Of a DNA stretch of 64,000 nt, positions 1-7,484 are shown in pieces (the first letter of the stretch is position 1; every line of letters begins with the position of its first letter). The stretch lies in the NCBI RefSeq assembly GCF_003991405.1, contig NZ_RPEN01000159.1, positions 496,001 through 560,000 of the forward strand, given 5' to 3'. Below the pieces are notes generated by a model. It did not search any database, was not told the origin of the DNA, and saw only the letters and a list, made by a program, of their open reading frames with translations. The translations under genes were made by a program, and so were the position numbers. The DNA is from Pseudorhodobacter sp. E13. Lineage in GTDB: Bacteria; Pseudomonadota; Alphaproteobacteria; Rhodobacterales; Rhodobacteraceae.

Positions 1-687
1 TGCAGCCCGTTTATTGTGATCGTGGTGCCTTTCTCGGCACTGTTCGGGATGGTGGCCACCGATGCCGGGCTGAACATTCTGCAAGTGGTCGCCATGTCGG
101 CCATTGTGATCGCCGGATCGGCCCAGTTCACCGCGCTCAGCCTGTTGCAAGAGGGCGCGCCGGTGTTCGTGGTCCTGCTGGCCTCGCTTGCGGTCAACAT
201 GCGGATGGCGATGTATTCGGCCGCCTTGGTGCCGCATATTGGTGGCGCATCGCTGGGGCTGCGGATGCTGATGGCCTATGTGATGGTCGACCAGACCTAT
301 GCCGTCTCGGTGCAAACCTATGAGGCGAACCCGGCGATGCCGCAGGACGCAAAGATCAGCTATTATTTCGGCTGTATCACAGTTGTCTGCCTGCCTTGGT
401 ATATCTGCACCTTCCTTGGGGCCTTGCTGGGCCAAGCGGTGCCTGCCTCGCTGTCGCCGGATTTCGCGGTGCCGGTTTGTTTCATCGCGCTGTTCGCGCC
501 GATGCTGCGCAGCTTGCCGCATCTGGTGGCGGCGGGTGTGTCCATCGCGGCGGCGGTGGTCTTTTCCGGGCTGCCGTGGAATTTCGGCCTGATCGTTGCG
601 GCGCTGCTGGCCATGGTTGCGGGCGCGCAGGTCGAATTCTGGCAGCGGCGGCGGGCTGCACGGGCAGCGCAGGTGTCGCATGATTGA
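1..687 (+). CDS. azlC: AzlC family branched-chain amino acid exporter, large subunit (5' partial)
   Basis: Reading frame is open from the first base, so the true start lies outside the window; the first residues seen (SPFIVIVVPFSALFG) match the early hydrophobic part of AzlC proteins. About five membrane segments are visible, including the stretch with GSAQFTALSLL and the family-typical NMRMAMYSAAL. AzlC pairs with the small AzlD protein to export branched-chain and related amino acids across the inner membrane. The next gene, azlD, overlaps this one by 8 bp, as usual for the pair. About 20-30 N-terminal residues are probably missing. Substrate is inferred from family only. Confidence 0.9.
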   Translation, partial: CSPFIVIVVPFSALFGMVATDAGLNILQVVAMSAIVIAGSAQFTALSLLQEGAPVFVVLLASLAVNMRMAMYSAALVPHIGGASLGLRMLMAYVMVDQTYAVSVQTYEANPAMPQDAKISYYFGCITVVCLPWYICTFLGALLGQAVPASLSPDFAVPVCFIALFAPMLRSLPHLVAAGVSIAAAVVFSGLPWNFGLIVAALLAMVAGAQVEFWQRRRAARAAQVSHD

Positions 688-1009
688 CAATGGCACCTTC
701 TGGCTGGTGACGCTGGTGCTGGGCATTGGCACCTATCTGATCCGGTTTTCCTTTCTGGGGCTGCTGGGCGGGCGGCAGTTGCCGGATTGGCTGCTGACCC
801 ATCTGCGCTATGTCGGGGTGGCCGTATTGCCTGCGATGGTCACACCCATGATCCTTTGGCCTGCCGCCCATGGCGGCGCGTTTGACCCGTTGCGCATGCT
901 GGCGGCCATGGCGGCGCTGGCCGCAGGTTGGCGGCTGGGCGTGATGTGGGCGATTTTCATCGGCATGGGCAGCTTGTGGGCGCTGCAATGGCTTGTGGGC
1001 TTTGCCTGA
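680..1009 (+). CDS. azlD: AzlD family small branched-chain amino acid exporter subunit
   Basis: 109 residues starting MIDNGTFWLV at an ATG that overlaps the end of azlC by 8 bp, indicating translational coupling. A longer frame begins upstream at 596 but lies wholly inside azlC and is not needed. Three to four hydrophobic segments and the GIGTYLIRFSFL motif near the start are typical of AzlD. It forms the two-component amino acid exporter with AzlC in the inner membrane. A weak hairpin terminator follows at 1035-1066. Confidence 0.9.
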   Translation: MIDNGTFWLVTLVLGIGTYLIRFSFLGLLGGRQLPDWLLTHLRYVGVAVLPAMVTPMILWPAAHGGAFDPLRMLAAMAALAAGWRLGVMWAIFIGMGSLWALQWLVGFA

Positions 1010-1034
1010 CATGCGCTAACATAGACGCCTTGGC

Positions 1035-1066
1035 ATCAGGTATTATTGAACCTGATTCTCCTTTTT
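1035..1066 (+). terminator. Weak intrinsic terminator after azlCD
   Basis: Seven-base arms ATCAGGT (1035-1041) and ACCTGAT (1050-1056) with an 8-base AT-rich loop, followed after TCTCC by a run of five T. The stem is short and the T tract is 5 bases from it, so efficiency is uncertain. Confidence 0.5.
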
Positions 1067-1275
1067 CAACACAACCTTTTGATTACACCCCAGAACCCTT
1101 ACGGACCGATTGAGTCCACCTCATTTTGCACGAAATTGAGCGGAAACATGACCACAAAGGCACGATTAACCTTGTCCTGCTTGTTTGCGACACGTCCTTC
1201 GGCTAAGGAGCCTTGTCCCAAGTTGTCTTGGGCTGGTGCTTTGGGCGGTGTGATTACAGGTGATCGAGGTTAGAC
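1067..1275 (+). promoter_or_regulatory. Leader/promoter region of the exopolysaccharide genes
   Basis: Non-coding stretch between azlD and the NDP-sugar dehydratase gene. It is less GC-rich than its flanks and must hold the promoter of the downstream cluster. An inverted repeat CCCAA-N6-TTGGG lies at 1217-1232, about 45 bases before the start codon, and could be an operator. No convincing -35/-10 pair was recognised. Confidence 0.35.
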
Positions 1276-3180
1276 ATGTTGTTCTTGAGAACACTGCTCT
1301 TTAAATTGGTTGACCGGCTGACCCGGGCCCAGAAAAAGGCCTTGCTGGCCTCTGTCGATGCCTTGCTTGCGCCTTGCGCCTTCCTGATCTCTACCGGCAT
1401 CCTTTACAATGCCTTTCCCAGTATCGAGTTCATTCAACGGCATTTTCTGATCATCCTGCTGCTGACAGGTTTGGCAGGGGCGCTGTCTGTTCTGCTGAAA
1501 ATGCCGAATATCAAGCTGAATTCCTATGAGGCCCGCGGCATCTTGCGCACTGGCTTGATGGCCCTTCTGGTCACGCTGGCCTTTGCCGCGCTGGTCAATC
1601 AGTTGCCGCTGTATTTTTCGCGGCTTGGGATCATCTTGTTTGGCATGGTGTTTTTCCTGCTCGCGGTCAGCGCGCGGTTCAGCATGCTGCATATGTTGCT
1701 TTGGATCTTGCGGGCGGGCCGTCCGCACAAGCGGGTCTTGATCTATGGTGCCGGGCACACGGGGATGCAACTGGTCGCGGCCCTGCGCGAACATGCCACG
1801 ATTTTGCCTGTCGCCTTTGTTGACGACAATCCGTCGCTGCAATCCATGACCTCGGGCGGGCTGCGGATTTACAGCCCCGACCGCATCCTGGAGCTGTCGA
1901 AACGGCTGGAGGTGGATCGCATCTTGTTGGCCATGCCATCGGTGCCCGGCCCGAAACTGTCGCAGATCGCGCGCAGGCTTCAGGATCTGGGGCTGGTGGT
2001 GATGTCGGTGCCATCCTTCGCGCAGATCGTTGGGGTGGAACGGCTTGTCGACACGCTGACCCCTGTTGACGCCAATAGCTTTCTGGGCCGCAGTCAGGTT
2101 GAAAACCGGATGCCCATGGGCAGCGAGGCCTATCAGGGCCGCACGGTTCTGGTTTCGGGGGCTGGTGGTTCTGTAGGTTCTGCCTTGTGCCGGCAGCTTC
2201 TGGCCAGCAAACCCGCCTGCATCGTCTTGTTCGAGGTCAGCGAGATCAACCTTTACAACATCGAGCGCAAGCTGCTGGAACTGGCCAAGGGCACGCCGAC
2301 CCGGATCGTCGCTGTTCTGGGCTCTGTAACCGATAGCCGGATGGCACGCACGGTGATGGCCGAACACAAGGTAGAAATTGTGTTCCACGCCGCCGCATAC
2401 AAACATGTGCCGCTGGTCGAGGCCAATCCCTTGGCCGGGCTTGCCAATAACGTATTGGGCACGCGCACCTTAGGCGATGCGGCAAATGACGCGGGGGTGC
2501 GCAAGTTTGTTCTGATTTCCACCGACAAGGCGGTGCGCCCGACCAATGTGATGGGGGCCTCCAAGCGCCTTGCGGAACTGGTTGTGCAGGATCTTGCCAA
2601 GCGGTCGCAAGGCACCGTCTTTTCCATGGTGCGCTTTGGCAATGTGCTGGGGTCATCGGGTTCCGTGATCCCGCTGTTTCGGGAACAGATCGCCAAGGGC
2701 GGCCCTGTCACCCTGACGCATGAGGATGTCACGCGCTATTTCATGACCATTGCAGAGGCAGCGCAACTGGTGTTGCTGGCCGGGTCGTTTTCTGATGGCA
2801 GCGGCGGCGGCGATGTGTTCGTGCTGGATATGGGCGAACCCGTGAAAATCCGTGACCTTGCCCAGCAGATGATCGAAGCGGCAGGCCTGCGGGTGAAAAG
2901 CGACGACAGCCCTGACGGCGATATTGAAATCAAGGTGACGGGCCTGCGCCCCGGCGAAAAGCTGCATGAGGAATTGCTGATCGGCGAAGGGCTGTTGACG
3001 ACGCCGCATTCCAAAATCCTGCGCGCGCAGGAACGCAGCCTGACCGAATTGGAAATGGCAACCGCCCTGCGCGCCTTGCGGACGGCTGTCGCGACCGGCT
3101 CTGCCGAAGATGCGCATCGGGTCATCAATACCTATGTCGAAGGCTTCCGCCCGCCCGAACAGGTGGCATCGGCGCAATAG
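1276..3180 (+). CDS. Membrane NDP-sugar 4,6-dehydratase/epimerase (CapD/WbpM/PglF-like)
   Basis: 634 residues. The first ~130 residues are hydrophobic (four membrane segments); a first Rossmann region starts near residue 155 with GAGHTGMQ; the catalytic SDR domain follows from about residue 290 with VLVSGAGGSVGSALCR, AAAYKHVPLVE and STDKAVRPTNVMGASKR. This architecture is that of UDP-HexNAc C4,C6-dehydratases/C5-epimerases (WbpM, PglF, CapD) that make deoxy-amino sugars for capsule, O-antigen or glycoprotein glycans. The length is typical of the family. It lies 85 bp upstream of the yjb-type genes, so it probably supplies a modified sugar precursor for the same exopolysaccharide. The exact stereochemistry of the product cannot be read from sequence. 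Confidence 0.88.
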   Translation: MLFLRTLLFKLVDRLTRAQKKALLASVDALLAPCAFLISTGILYNAFPSIEFIQRHFLIILLLTGLAGALSVLLKMPNIKLNSYEARGILRTGLMALLVTLAFAALVNQLPLYFSRLGIILFGMVFFLLAVSARFSMLHMLLWILRAGRPHKRVLIYGAGHTGMQLVAALREHATILPVAFVDDNPSLQSMTSGGLRIYSPDRILELSKRLEVDRILLAMPSVPGPKLSQIARRLQDLGLVVMSVPSFAQIVGVERLVDTLTPVDANSFLGRSQVENRMPMGSEAYQGRTVLVSGAGGSVGSALCRQLLASKPACIVLFEVSEINLYNIERKLLELAKGTPTRIVAVLGSVTDSRMARTVMAEHKVEIVFHAAAYKHVPLVEANPLAGLANNVLGTRTLGDAANDAGVRKFVLISTDKAVRPTNVMGASKRLAELVVQDLAKRSQGTVFSMVRFGNVLGSSGSVIPLFREQIAKGGPVTLTHEDVTRYFMTIAEAAQLVLLAGSFSDGSGGGDVFVLDMGEPVKIRDLAQQMIEAAGLRVKSDDSPDGDIEIKVTGLRPGEKLHEELLIGEGLLTTPHSKILRAQERSLTELEMATALRALRTAVATGSAEDAHRVINTYVEGFRPPEQVASAQ

Positions 3181-3265
3181 TCTGCGGGAAAACCTTGAAA
3201 AGCGCCTTGCGCGATTGTGATACCGCGCAAGCCTGACTATGGTTGCCAAAACCCGTGAGGCCCAG

Positions 3266-5503
3266 ATGCACAAGAAACCCCGTAACACCCTTTGGCGGAG
3301 CCGCGTAAAAGCCATTGGCACCGGTGGTCTGGCGATTGCGGGCCTTGCCTTGGCCGCGCCTTTTGCCATGGCCGAGGTGAAGCCATCGCTGAACATGTAT
3401 GGCGCGACCGGGCTGATCGACATGCCCTCGGGCGAGGCGCAACCGGATGCGCAGCTTTCCGTGACAACCAGCCACTTCGGGCCGGTCAGCCGCAATACCT
3501 TGTCGTTCCAGATAACCCCCCGCATTTCCGCCAGCTTCCGTTTCACGGGGATCAGGGACTGGAACAAAACCGCAGCCTGCCAGCCTTCCTGCACGACCGG
3601 TCTGGACCAGTTCGATACCTATTACGACCGCAGCTTTGATCTGCGGTTCAAAGTTCTGAACGAAAGCAGATACCTGCCCGCGATCACCATCGGGCTTCAG
3701 GATTTCGCGGGAACCGGGCTTCAGGCCGGCGAATATATCGCCGCGACCAAGAATATAGCGCCGAACCTGAAAATCACCGCGGGCCTTGGCTGGGGGCGTT
3801 TGGGCAGTTATGGCGATATCGGCGCGCCGTTCGGAAAACGCCCCAAGGTCAATGTCGGCTTTGGCGGCAAGTTCAACTTTGACCAGTGGTTCCGTGGCCC
3901 CGCCGCACCCTTTGGCGGCGTGGAATGGAAATTCAACGATCGTTGGACCTTCAAGGGCGAATATTCCTCTGACGCCTATGTGACCGAAGCAGGCACCCGC
4001 AGCACCTTTGACCGCAAAAGCCCCTTCAACTTTGGGGTGGAATACCAACCCAGCGAATATTACCGGCTTGGCGCCTATTACATGTATGGCAGCACCGTGG
4101 GACTCGCGGGGCAGATTTTCATCAATCCCCAAAAGCGGCCCAGCGGTGGCATTGCCGACAAGGCACCGAACCCGGTGAAGCCACGGCCCAGCCGCAGCAG
4201 CGCGCCTGATGCCTGGTCCACCGACTGGGTGACACAAGCAGACAGGGCACCGGCCTTGCGCAACGATGTCGCCAAACGGTTGCAGGATGATGGCATCATC
4301 GTCGAATCCGTCGGCTATTCCGCTGGCAAGGTGCAGGTGCGTATTCGCAACACCCGATATCTGAACAACGCGCAGGCCATCGGACGCACCGCACGGGCCT
4401 TGACGCAGACAATGCCTGCCTCTGTCGAAACCTTTGAAATCGTCCCGCTCGCCAATGGCGTTCCCGCATCGCGTGTCACCATCCGCCGCTCTGACCTCGA
4501 AGATCTGGAATTCTCGCCCAATTCTATCGCAGAGATGAGCCAGCGTGTTTCGGTTGCGGGCGAGAATGGCTCTACCGCCGGGTTTGACCAGAACCCCGAT
4601 CTTTACCCCGCCTTCACATGGTCGCTTGGCCCGACGGCGCGGTTCCGTTTCTTTGATCAGAAAGCCCCGTTCAAGCTGGATGTCGGCATCAAGGCCACCG
4701 GCCGGTTTGAGCTGCGCCCCGGCCTTGTGATTGCAGGGGAAGTGACCCAGAAGATCGCCGGAAACCTGAAAGACAGGCCGCCGTTGCCAGATCGTGGCCG
4801 CCTGCAACCCGTGCGCTCTGCCGTCTATTTCTATGACAAGGAAGGCACCACCGCGATTGAGAAACTGGCCGTGCATTGGCACAGCAAGCTTGGCCAGGAT
4901 ATCTATGGCCGGGTGTCGGCTGGCTATCTGGAACGGATGTTCGGTGGTGTTTCGGCCGAAGTTCTGTGGAAGCCTGCGGGCAGCCGCCTCGCACTTGGGG
5001 GTGAGTTGAACTATGTCAAGCAACGCTCCCCCGATCAGCATTTCGGCTTTGATCTGCCTGTCTACATGTATGAAACCGATTCCGGCCCCAAAACCGGGCC
5101 CAGCAGCTATTCCACCGTTACAGGCCATGTTTCGGCCTATTACGAGCTTGGTAATGGTTTTCACGTGCAGCTTGATGTCGGCAAATATCTGGCGGGCGAT
5201 ATCGGGGCGACCTTCCGGCTTGACCGCGAATTCGCAAACGGCTGGCGGGTTGGCGCCTTTGCCACCAAGACCAACGTCTCCTCGGCTGATTTTGGCAGCG
5301 GGTCTTTTGACAAGGGGATCAAGGTTGTGATTCCGCTGAACTGGGGTCTGGGAACACCATCGCGCAAAACCTCACCGGTGGAATTGCGCCCCTTCCGCCG
5401 GGATGGCGGTGCCAAGCTGGAGGTCGATGGCCGCTTGTATGAATCCGTCCGTGGCTATCACCAGAGTGGGCTGGACAATCAGTTCGGAAGGTTCTGGAAA
5501 TGA
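3266..5503 (+). CDS. yjbH: YjbH-type outer-membrane exopolysaccharide protein
   Basis: 745 residues. ATG at 3266 is preferred over one at 3239 because a GTGAGG sequence lies just upstream and it gives a clean signal peptide (MHKKPR, then a hydrophobic core ending AMAE). The mature N-terminus (SLNMYGATGLIDMPSGEA) and repeated beta-strand patterns match the YjbH/GfcD family, large outer-membrane proteins needed for exopolysaccharide or group 4 capsule secretion. Two beta-rich halves flank a central soluble part (about residues 300-420). The stop overlaps the start of the yjbF-like gene by 4 bases, so the two are translationally coupled. No YjbG/GfcC gene is present. Confidence 0.85.
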   Translation: MHKKPRNTLWRSRVKAIGTGGLAIAGLALAAPFAMAEVKPSLNMYGATGLIDMPSGEAQPDAQLSVTTSHFGPVSRNTLSFQITPRISASFRFTGIRDWNKTAACQPSCTTGLDQFDTYYDRSFDLRFKVLNESRYLPAITIGLQDFAGTGLQAGEYIAATKNIAPNLKITAGLGWGRLGSYGDIGAPFGKRPKVNVGFGGKFNFDQWFRGPAAPFGGVEWKFNDRWTFKGEYSSDAYVTEAGTRSTFDRKSPFNFGVEYQPSEYYRLGAYYMYGSTVGLAGQIFINPQKRPSGGIADKAPNPVKPRPSRSSAPDAWSTDWVTQADRAPALRNDVAKRLQDDGIIVESVGYSAGKVQVRIRNTRYLNNAQAIGRTARALTQTMPASVETFEIVPLANGVPASRVTIRRSDLEDLEFSPNSIAEMSQRVSVAGENGSTAGFDQNPDLYPAFTWSLGPTARFRFFDQKAPFKLDVGIKATGRFELRPGLVIAGEVTQKIAGNLKDRPPLPDRGRLQPVRSAVYFYDKEGTTAIEKLAVHWHSKLGQDIYGRVSAGYLERMFGGVSAEVLWKPAGSRLALGGELNYVKQRSPDQHFGFDLPVYMYETDSGPKTGPSSYSTVTGHVSAYYELGNGFHVQLDVGKYLAGDIGATFRLDREFANGWRVGAFATKTNVSSADFGSGSFDKGIKVVIPLNWGLGTPSRKTSPVELRPFRRDGGAKLEVDGRLYESVRGYHQSGLDNQFGRFWK

Positions 5504-6174
5504 CCGTGTTTTCCCCTCTGCGCATGTTGGCGCTTGCGATAATGGCGATGACGCTGGCCTCTTGCGGGTCTGACAAATCCAGCACCGATGTGACCGGGTC
5601 CGTCAAGGTCATTGCCACGGCGATGACCGGTTTCATGCGGAAAGATCAGCCCACACAGGTGCAGGACCTTGGCCTGACACGGGCCGCGCTGGCGACACTA
5701 CCCGTCCCGGCCAAACGAATCACGCTGGAGAAATACGGGCAGCAAGCCTTGGTGGTGCAGATTGGCACCAACAAAGATGTTGAAACATGGTCGTCGGTCG
5801 ACAAGATCACCCTGTCGATGCGCAACGGGGTTGTTGTTGCGACGCGCGGTCTGATCGACGATCTGATGACAGCTTCGGTGCCCTCGCTTTCCATGTTGAG
5901 CCACGGCAGCAGCCACACAAGAACCCACAGCTTGCTGAACGGCGAAGATAAGCCCCGTGTGTTGCGTTTTGACTGTCAGGTTGCCCGCCACGGGCGTGTG
6001 AACCTGACGATTGTCGAGCGGTCTTATACCACGCAGCACGTCACAGAAACCTGCACAGGTGCCGAAGGCAGCTTCACCAATGAATATTGGCTTGAGGCAG
6101 GCGGAAAGCTTCGGCGTTCGCGTCAAACTATCAGTGATTTCGTCGGCCCTATGACGATTGATAGCCTTGACTAG
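5500..6174 (+). CDS. yjbF: YjbF/GfcB family exopolysaccharide lipoprotein
   Basis: 224 residues with a lipoprotein signal: hydrophobic N-terminus and lipobox ending LASC, cysteine near residue 22. The body contains the family pattern: a short motif predicting inner strands, GQQALVVQ, a Trp-Ser-Ser-containing segment (VETWSSVDK) and NGVVVATRGL. YjbF/GfcB lipoproteins sit in the periplasm and act with YjbH in exopolysaccharide export. Its start overlaps the end of yjbH by 4 bp. The C-terminal part with a Cys pair (FDCQ, ETCTG) suggests a disulfide. Function is from family knowledge. Confidence 0.8.
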   Translation: MTVFSPLRMLALAIMAMTLASCGSDKSSTDVTGSVKVIATAMTGFMRKDQPTQVQDLGLTRAALATLPVPAKRITLEKYGQQALVVQIGTNKDVETWSSVDKITLSMRNGVVVATRGLIDDLMTASVPSLSMLSHGSSHTRTHSLLNGEDKPRVLRFDCQVARHGRVNLTIVERSYTTQHVTETCTGAEGSFTNEYWLEAGGKLRRSRQTISDFVGPMTIDSLD

Positions 6175-6255
6175 GGGCACCGCAATCGGTAGGGTCCACG
6201 CAAGTGGTGGCATTTGCGTGTCGCTAAACCAAAAAGTCCCGGATTGGAGATTAAA

Positions 6256-6522
6256 ATGAACAAGTTTTCTGTAGCGCTCGCAACGTGCGCAATGTTGGCT
6301 ACCGCTTCTATGGCATCGGCTCAGGCTGGTGGCGGCGCTGCTGCGACTGGTGCAGGCGGCGCCGGAACGGGTGTTGGCGCCGTAGTTGGTGGCACGGCTG
6401 GTGCTGTTGGCGGCACGGTTGTTGTGGGTGGTCTGGCCATCGGCACGGGTGCTTTGGTTGCAGGTGCGCTGGCCTTGGCTGGTCTGGCTGCTATTGCTTC
6501 GGTTGACTCTGGCAGCCACTGA
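6256..6522 (+). CDS. YjbE-like small secreted Gly/Ala-rich protein
   Basis: 88 residues. A signal peptide (MNKFSVALATCAMLATASMASAQA) is followed by an almost pure Gly/Ala/Val/Thr sequence with no charged residues until the last five. A GGAG sequence 6 bases upstream supports the ATG at 6256. Position after yjbH and yjbF, size and composition resemble YjbE of the enterobacterial yjbEFGH operon, although order is reversed here. The role of YjbE is not established; the hydrophobic glycine-rich body could insert in a membrane or assemble extracellularly. A strong terminator follows. Confidence 0.7.
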   Translation: MNKFSVALATCAMLATASMASAQAGGGAAATGAGGAGTGVGAVVGGTAGAVGGTVVVGGLAIGTGALVAGALALAGLAAIASVDSGSH

Positions 6523-6552
6523 TATCTTTCGACAACCGGTTAAGGTTCGTCG

Positions 6553-6581
6553 CAAAAAGCCCGCCTTTGGCGGGCTTTTTT
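6553..6581 (+). terminator. Strong intrinsic terminator of the exopolysaccharide operon
   Basis: Perfect 8-bp stem AGCCCGCC/GGCGGGCT (6558-6565 and 6569-6576), three-base loop TTT, preceded by A's and followed by a T run. It separates the yjb-type genes from the YihY gene. Confidence 0.93.
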
Positions 6582-6635
6582 GTCATGACCTTGCCCTGAC
6601 AAAAATGGTCCTTTGACAGAATTCGGCACTGACGG

Positions 6636-7484
6636 ATGATGATGCGCTTATATGCTGCGGCTTGCCGGGTCTGGGACCGGGCCTCGAATGCCGAAATCGG
6701 CCTGATCTCGGCGGGAATCGCTTTTTTCGGCTTTCTGGCGATTTTCCCGGCCTTGGCGGCGGTTATTACCATCTGGGGCTATGCGGCCGACCCGATTGTC
6801 GTGCAATCGCAGCTCAACCTGATCGCCGATTACCTGCCGGATGAGGCGTTTGACCTGCTTTATGGTCAGGTGCAGCGGATTCTGGCCACCAGCAACCGCA
6901 GCCTTGGCCTTGCCTCGCTGCTTACCACGGCTTTCGCACTGTGGTCCGCGCGTGCCGGGGTCGGCGCCTTGATCAGCGGTATCAACGCCATTCACGGTTT
7001 CCCCGGACGCAGCGGCATCCGCCATCTGTTGCGGGCGTTCGTAATGACGATGGTGTTGATCGGGCTGGTGCTGTCGGCCATGATGGCCGGGCTGGTAACG
7101 CCCTTGGTTCTCAAGTTTCTGCCTTTGGGCCAAGCCTCAACCGTTGCCTTGAAGCTTGCGAATTTCGCACTGGTGACGTTTCTGGTGCTGTCCAGCATCG
7201 CGGTCGCCTATCGCCTTGGCCCCAACCGCGAGGGCGAGGCATCGACGCTGCATTTCCTGACCCCCGGCACCTTGCTTGCCGTGGTGCTTTGGGCCGGGGT
7301 GTCACGCGGGCTGGTGTTTTATCTTGGCAATTTTGCCAATTACAATCAGGTCTATGGCTCCATCGGGGCGGTGGTGGCCTTGCTGATGTGGTTTTACCTG
7401 TCCAGCTATGCGGTGCTGCTCGGCTCTGCCGTCGATGCGGAACTGGAGGCCGATCGGCGGCGACGCCGCGCCGCGCCTCAGTAA
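6636..7484 (+). CDS. YihY/BrkB family inner-membrane protein
   Basis: 282 residues with about six membrane helices; family landmarks include ISAGIAFFGFLAIFPALAA near residue 25, ALWSARAGVGALISGINAIH near 105 and NQVYGSIGAVVALLMWFYLSS near 240. The family was formerly misnamed ribonuclease BN; its role is unclear and a transport function is proposed by some. The gene begins ATGATGATG, so the start could be any of three codons. It converges on tamB with a 7-bp overlap of the 3' ends and no terminator between them. Confidence 0.88.
   Translation: MMMRLYAAACRVWDRASNAEIGLISAGIAFFGFLAIFPALAAVITIWGYAADPIVVQSQLNLIADYLPDEAFDLLYGQVQRILATSNRSLGLASLLTTAFALWSARAGVGALISGINAIHGFPGRSGIRHLLRAFVMTMVLIGLVLSAMMAGLVTPLVLKFLPLGQASTVALKLANFALVTFLVLSSIAVAYRLGPNREGEASTLHFLTPGTLLAVVLWAGVSRGLVFYLGNFANYNQVYGSIGAVVALLMWFYLSSYAVLLGSAVDAELEADRRRRRAAPQ

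Noticed and set aside
3125-5164. Long open frame on the minus strand opposite yjbH (679 codons)
   Set aside because: Mirror frame of a GC-rich gene; no protein-family pattern, no ribosome site, and yjbH on the other strand is clearly real.
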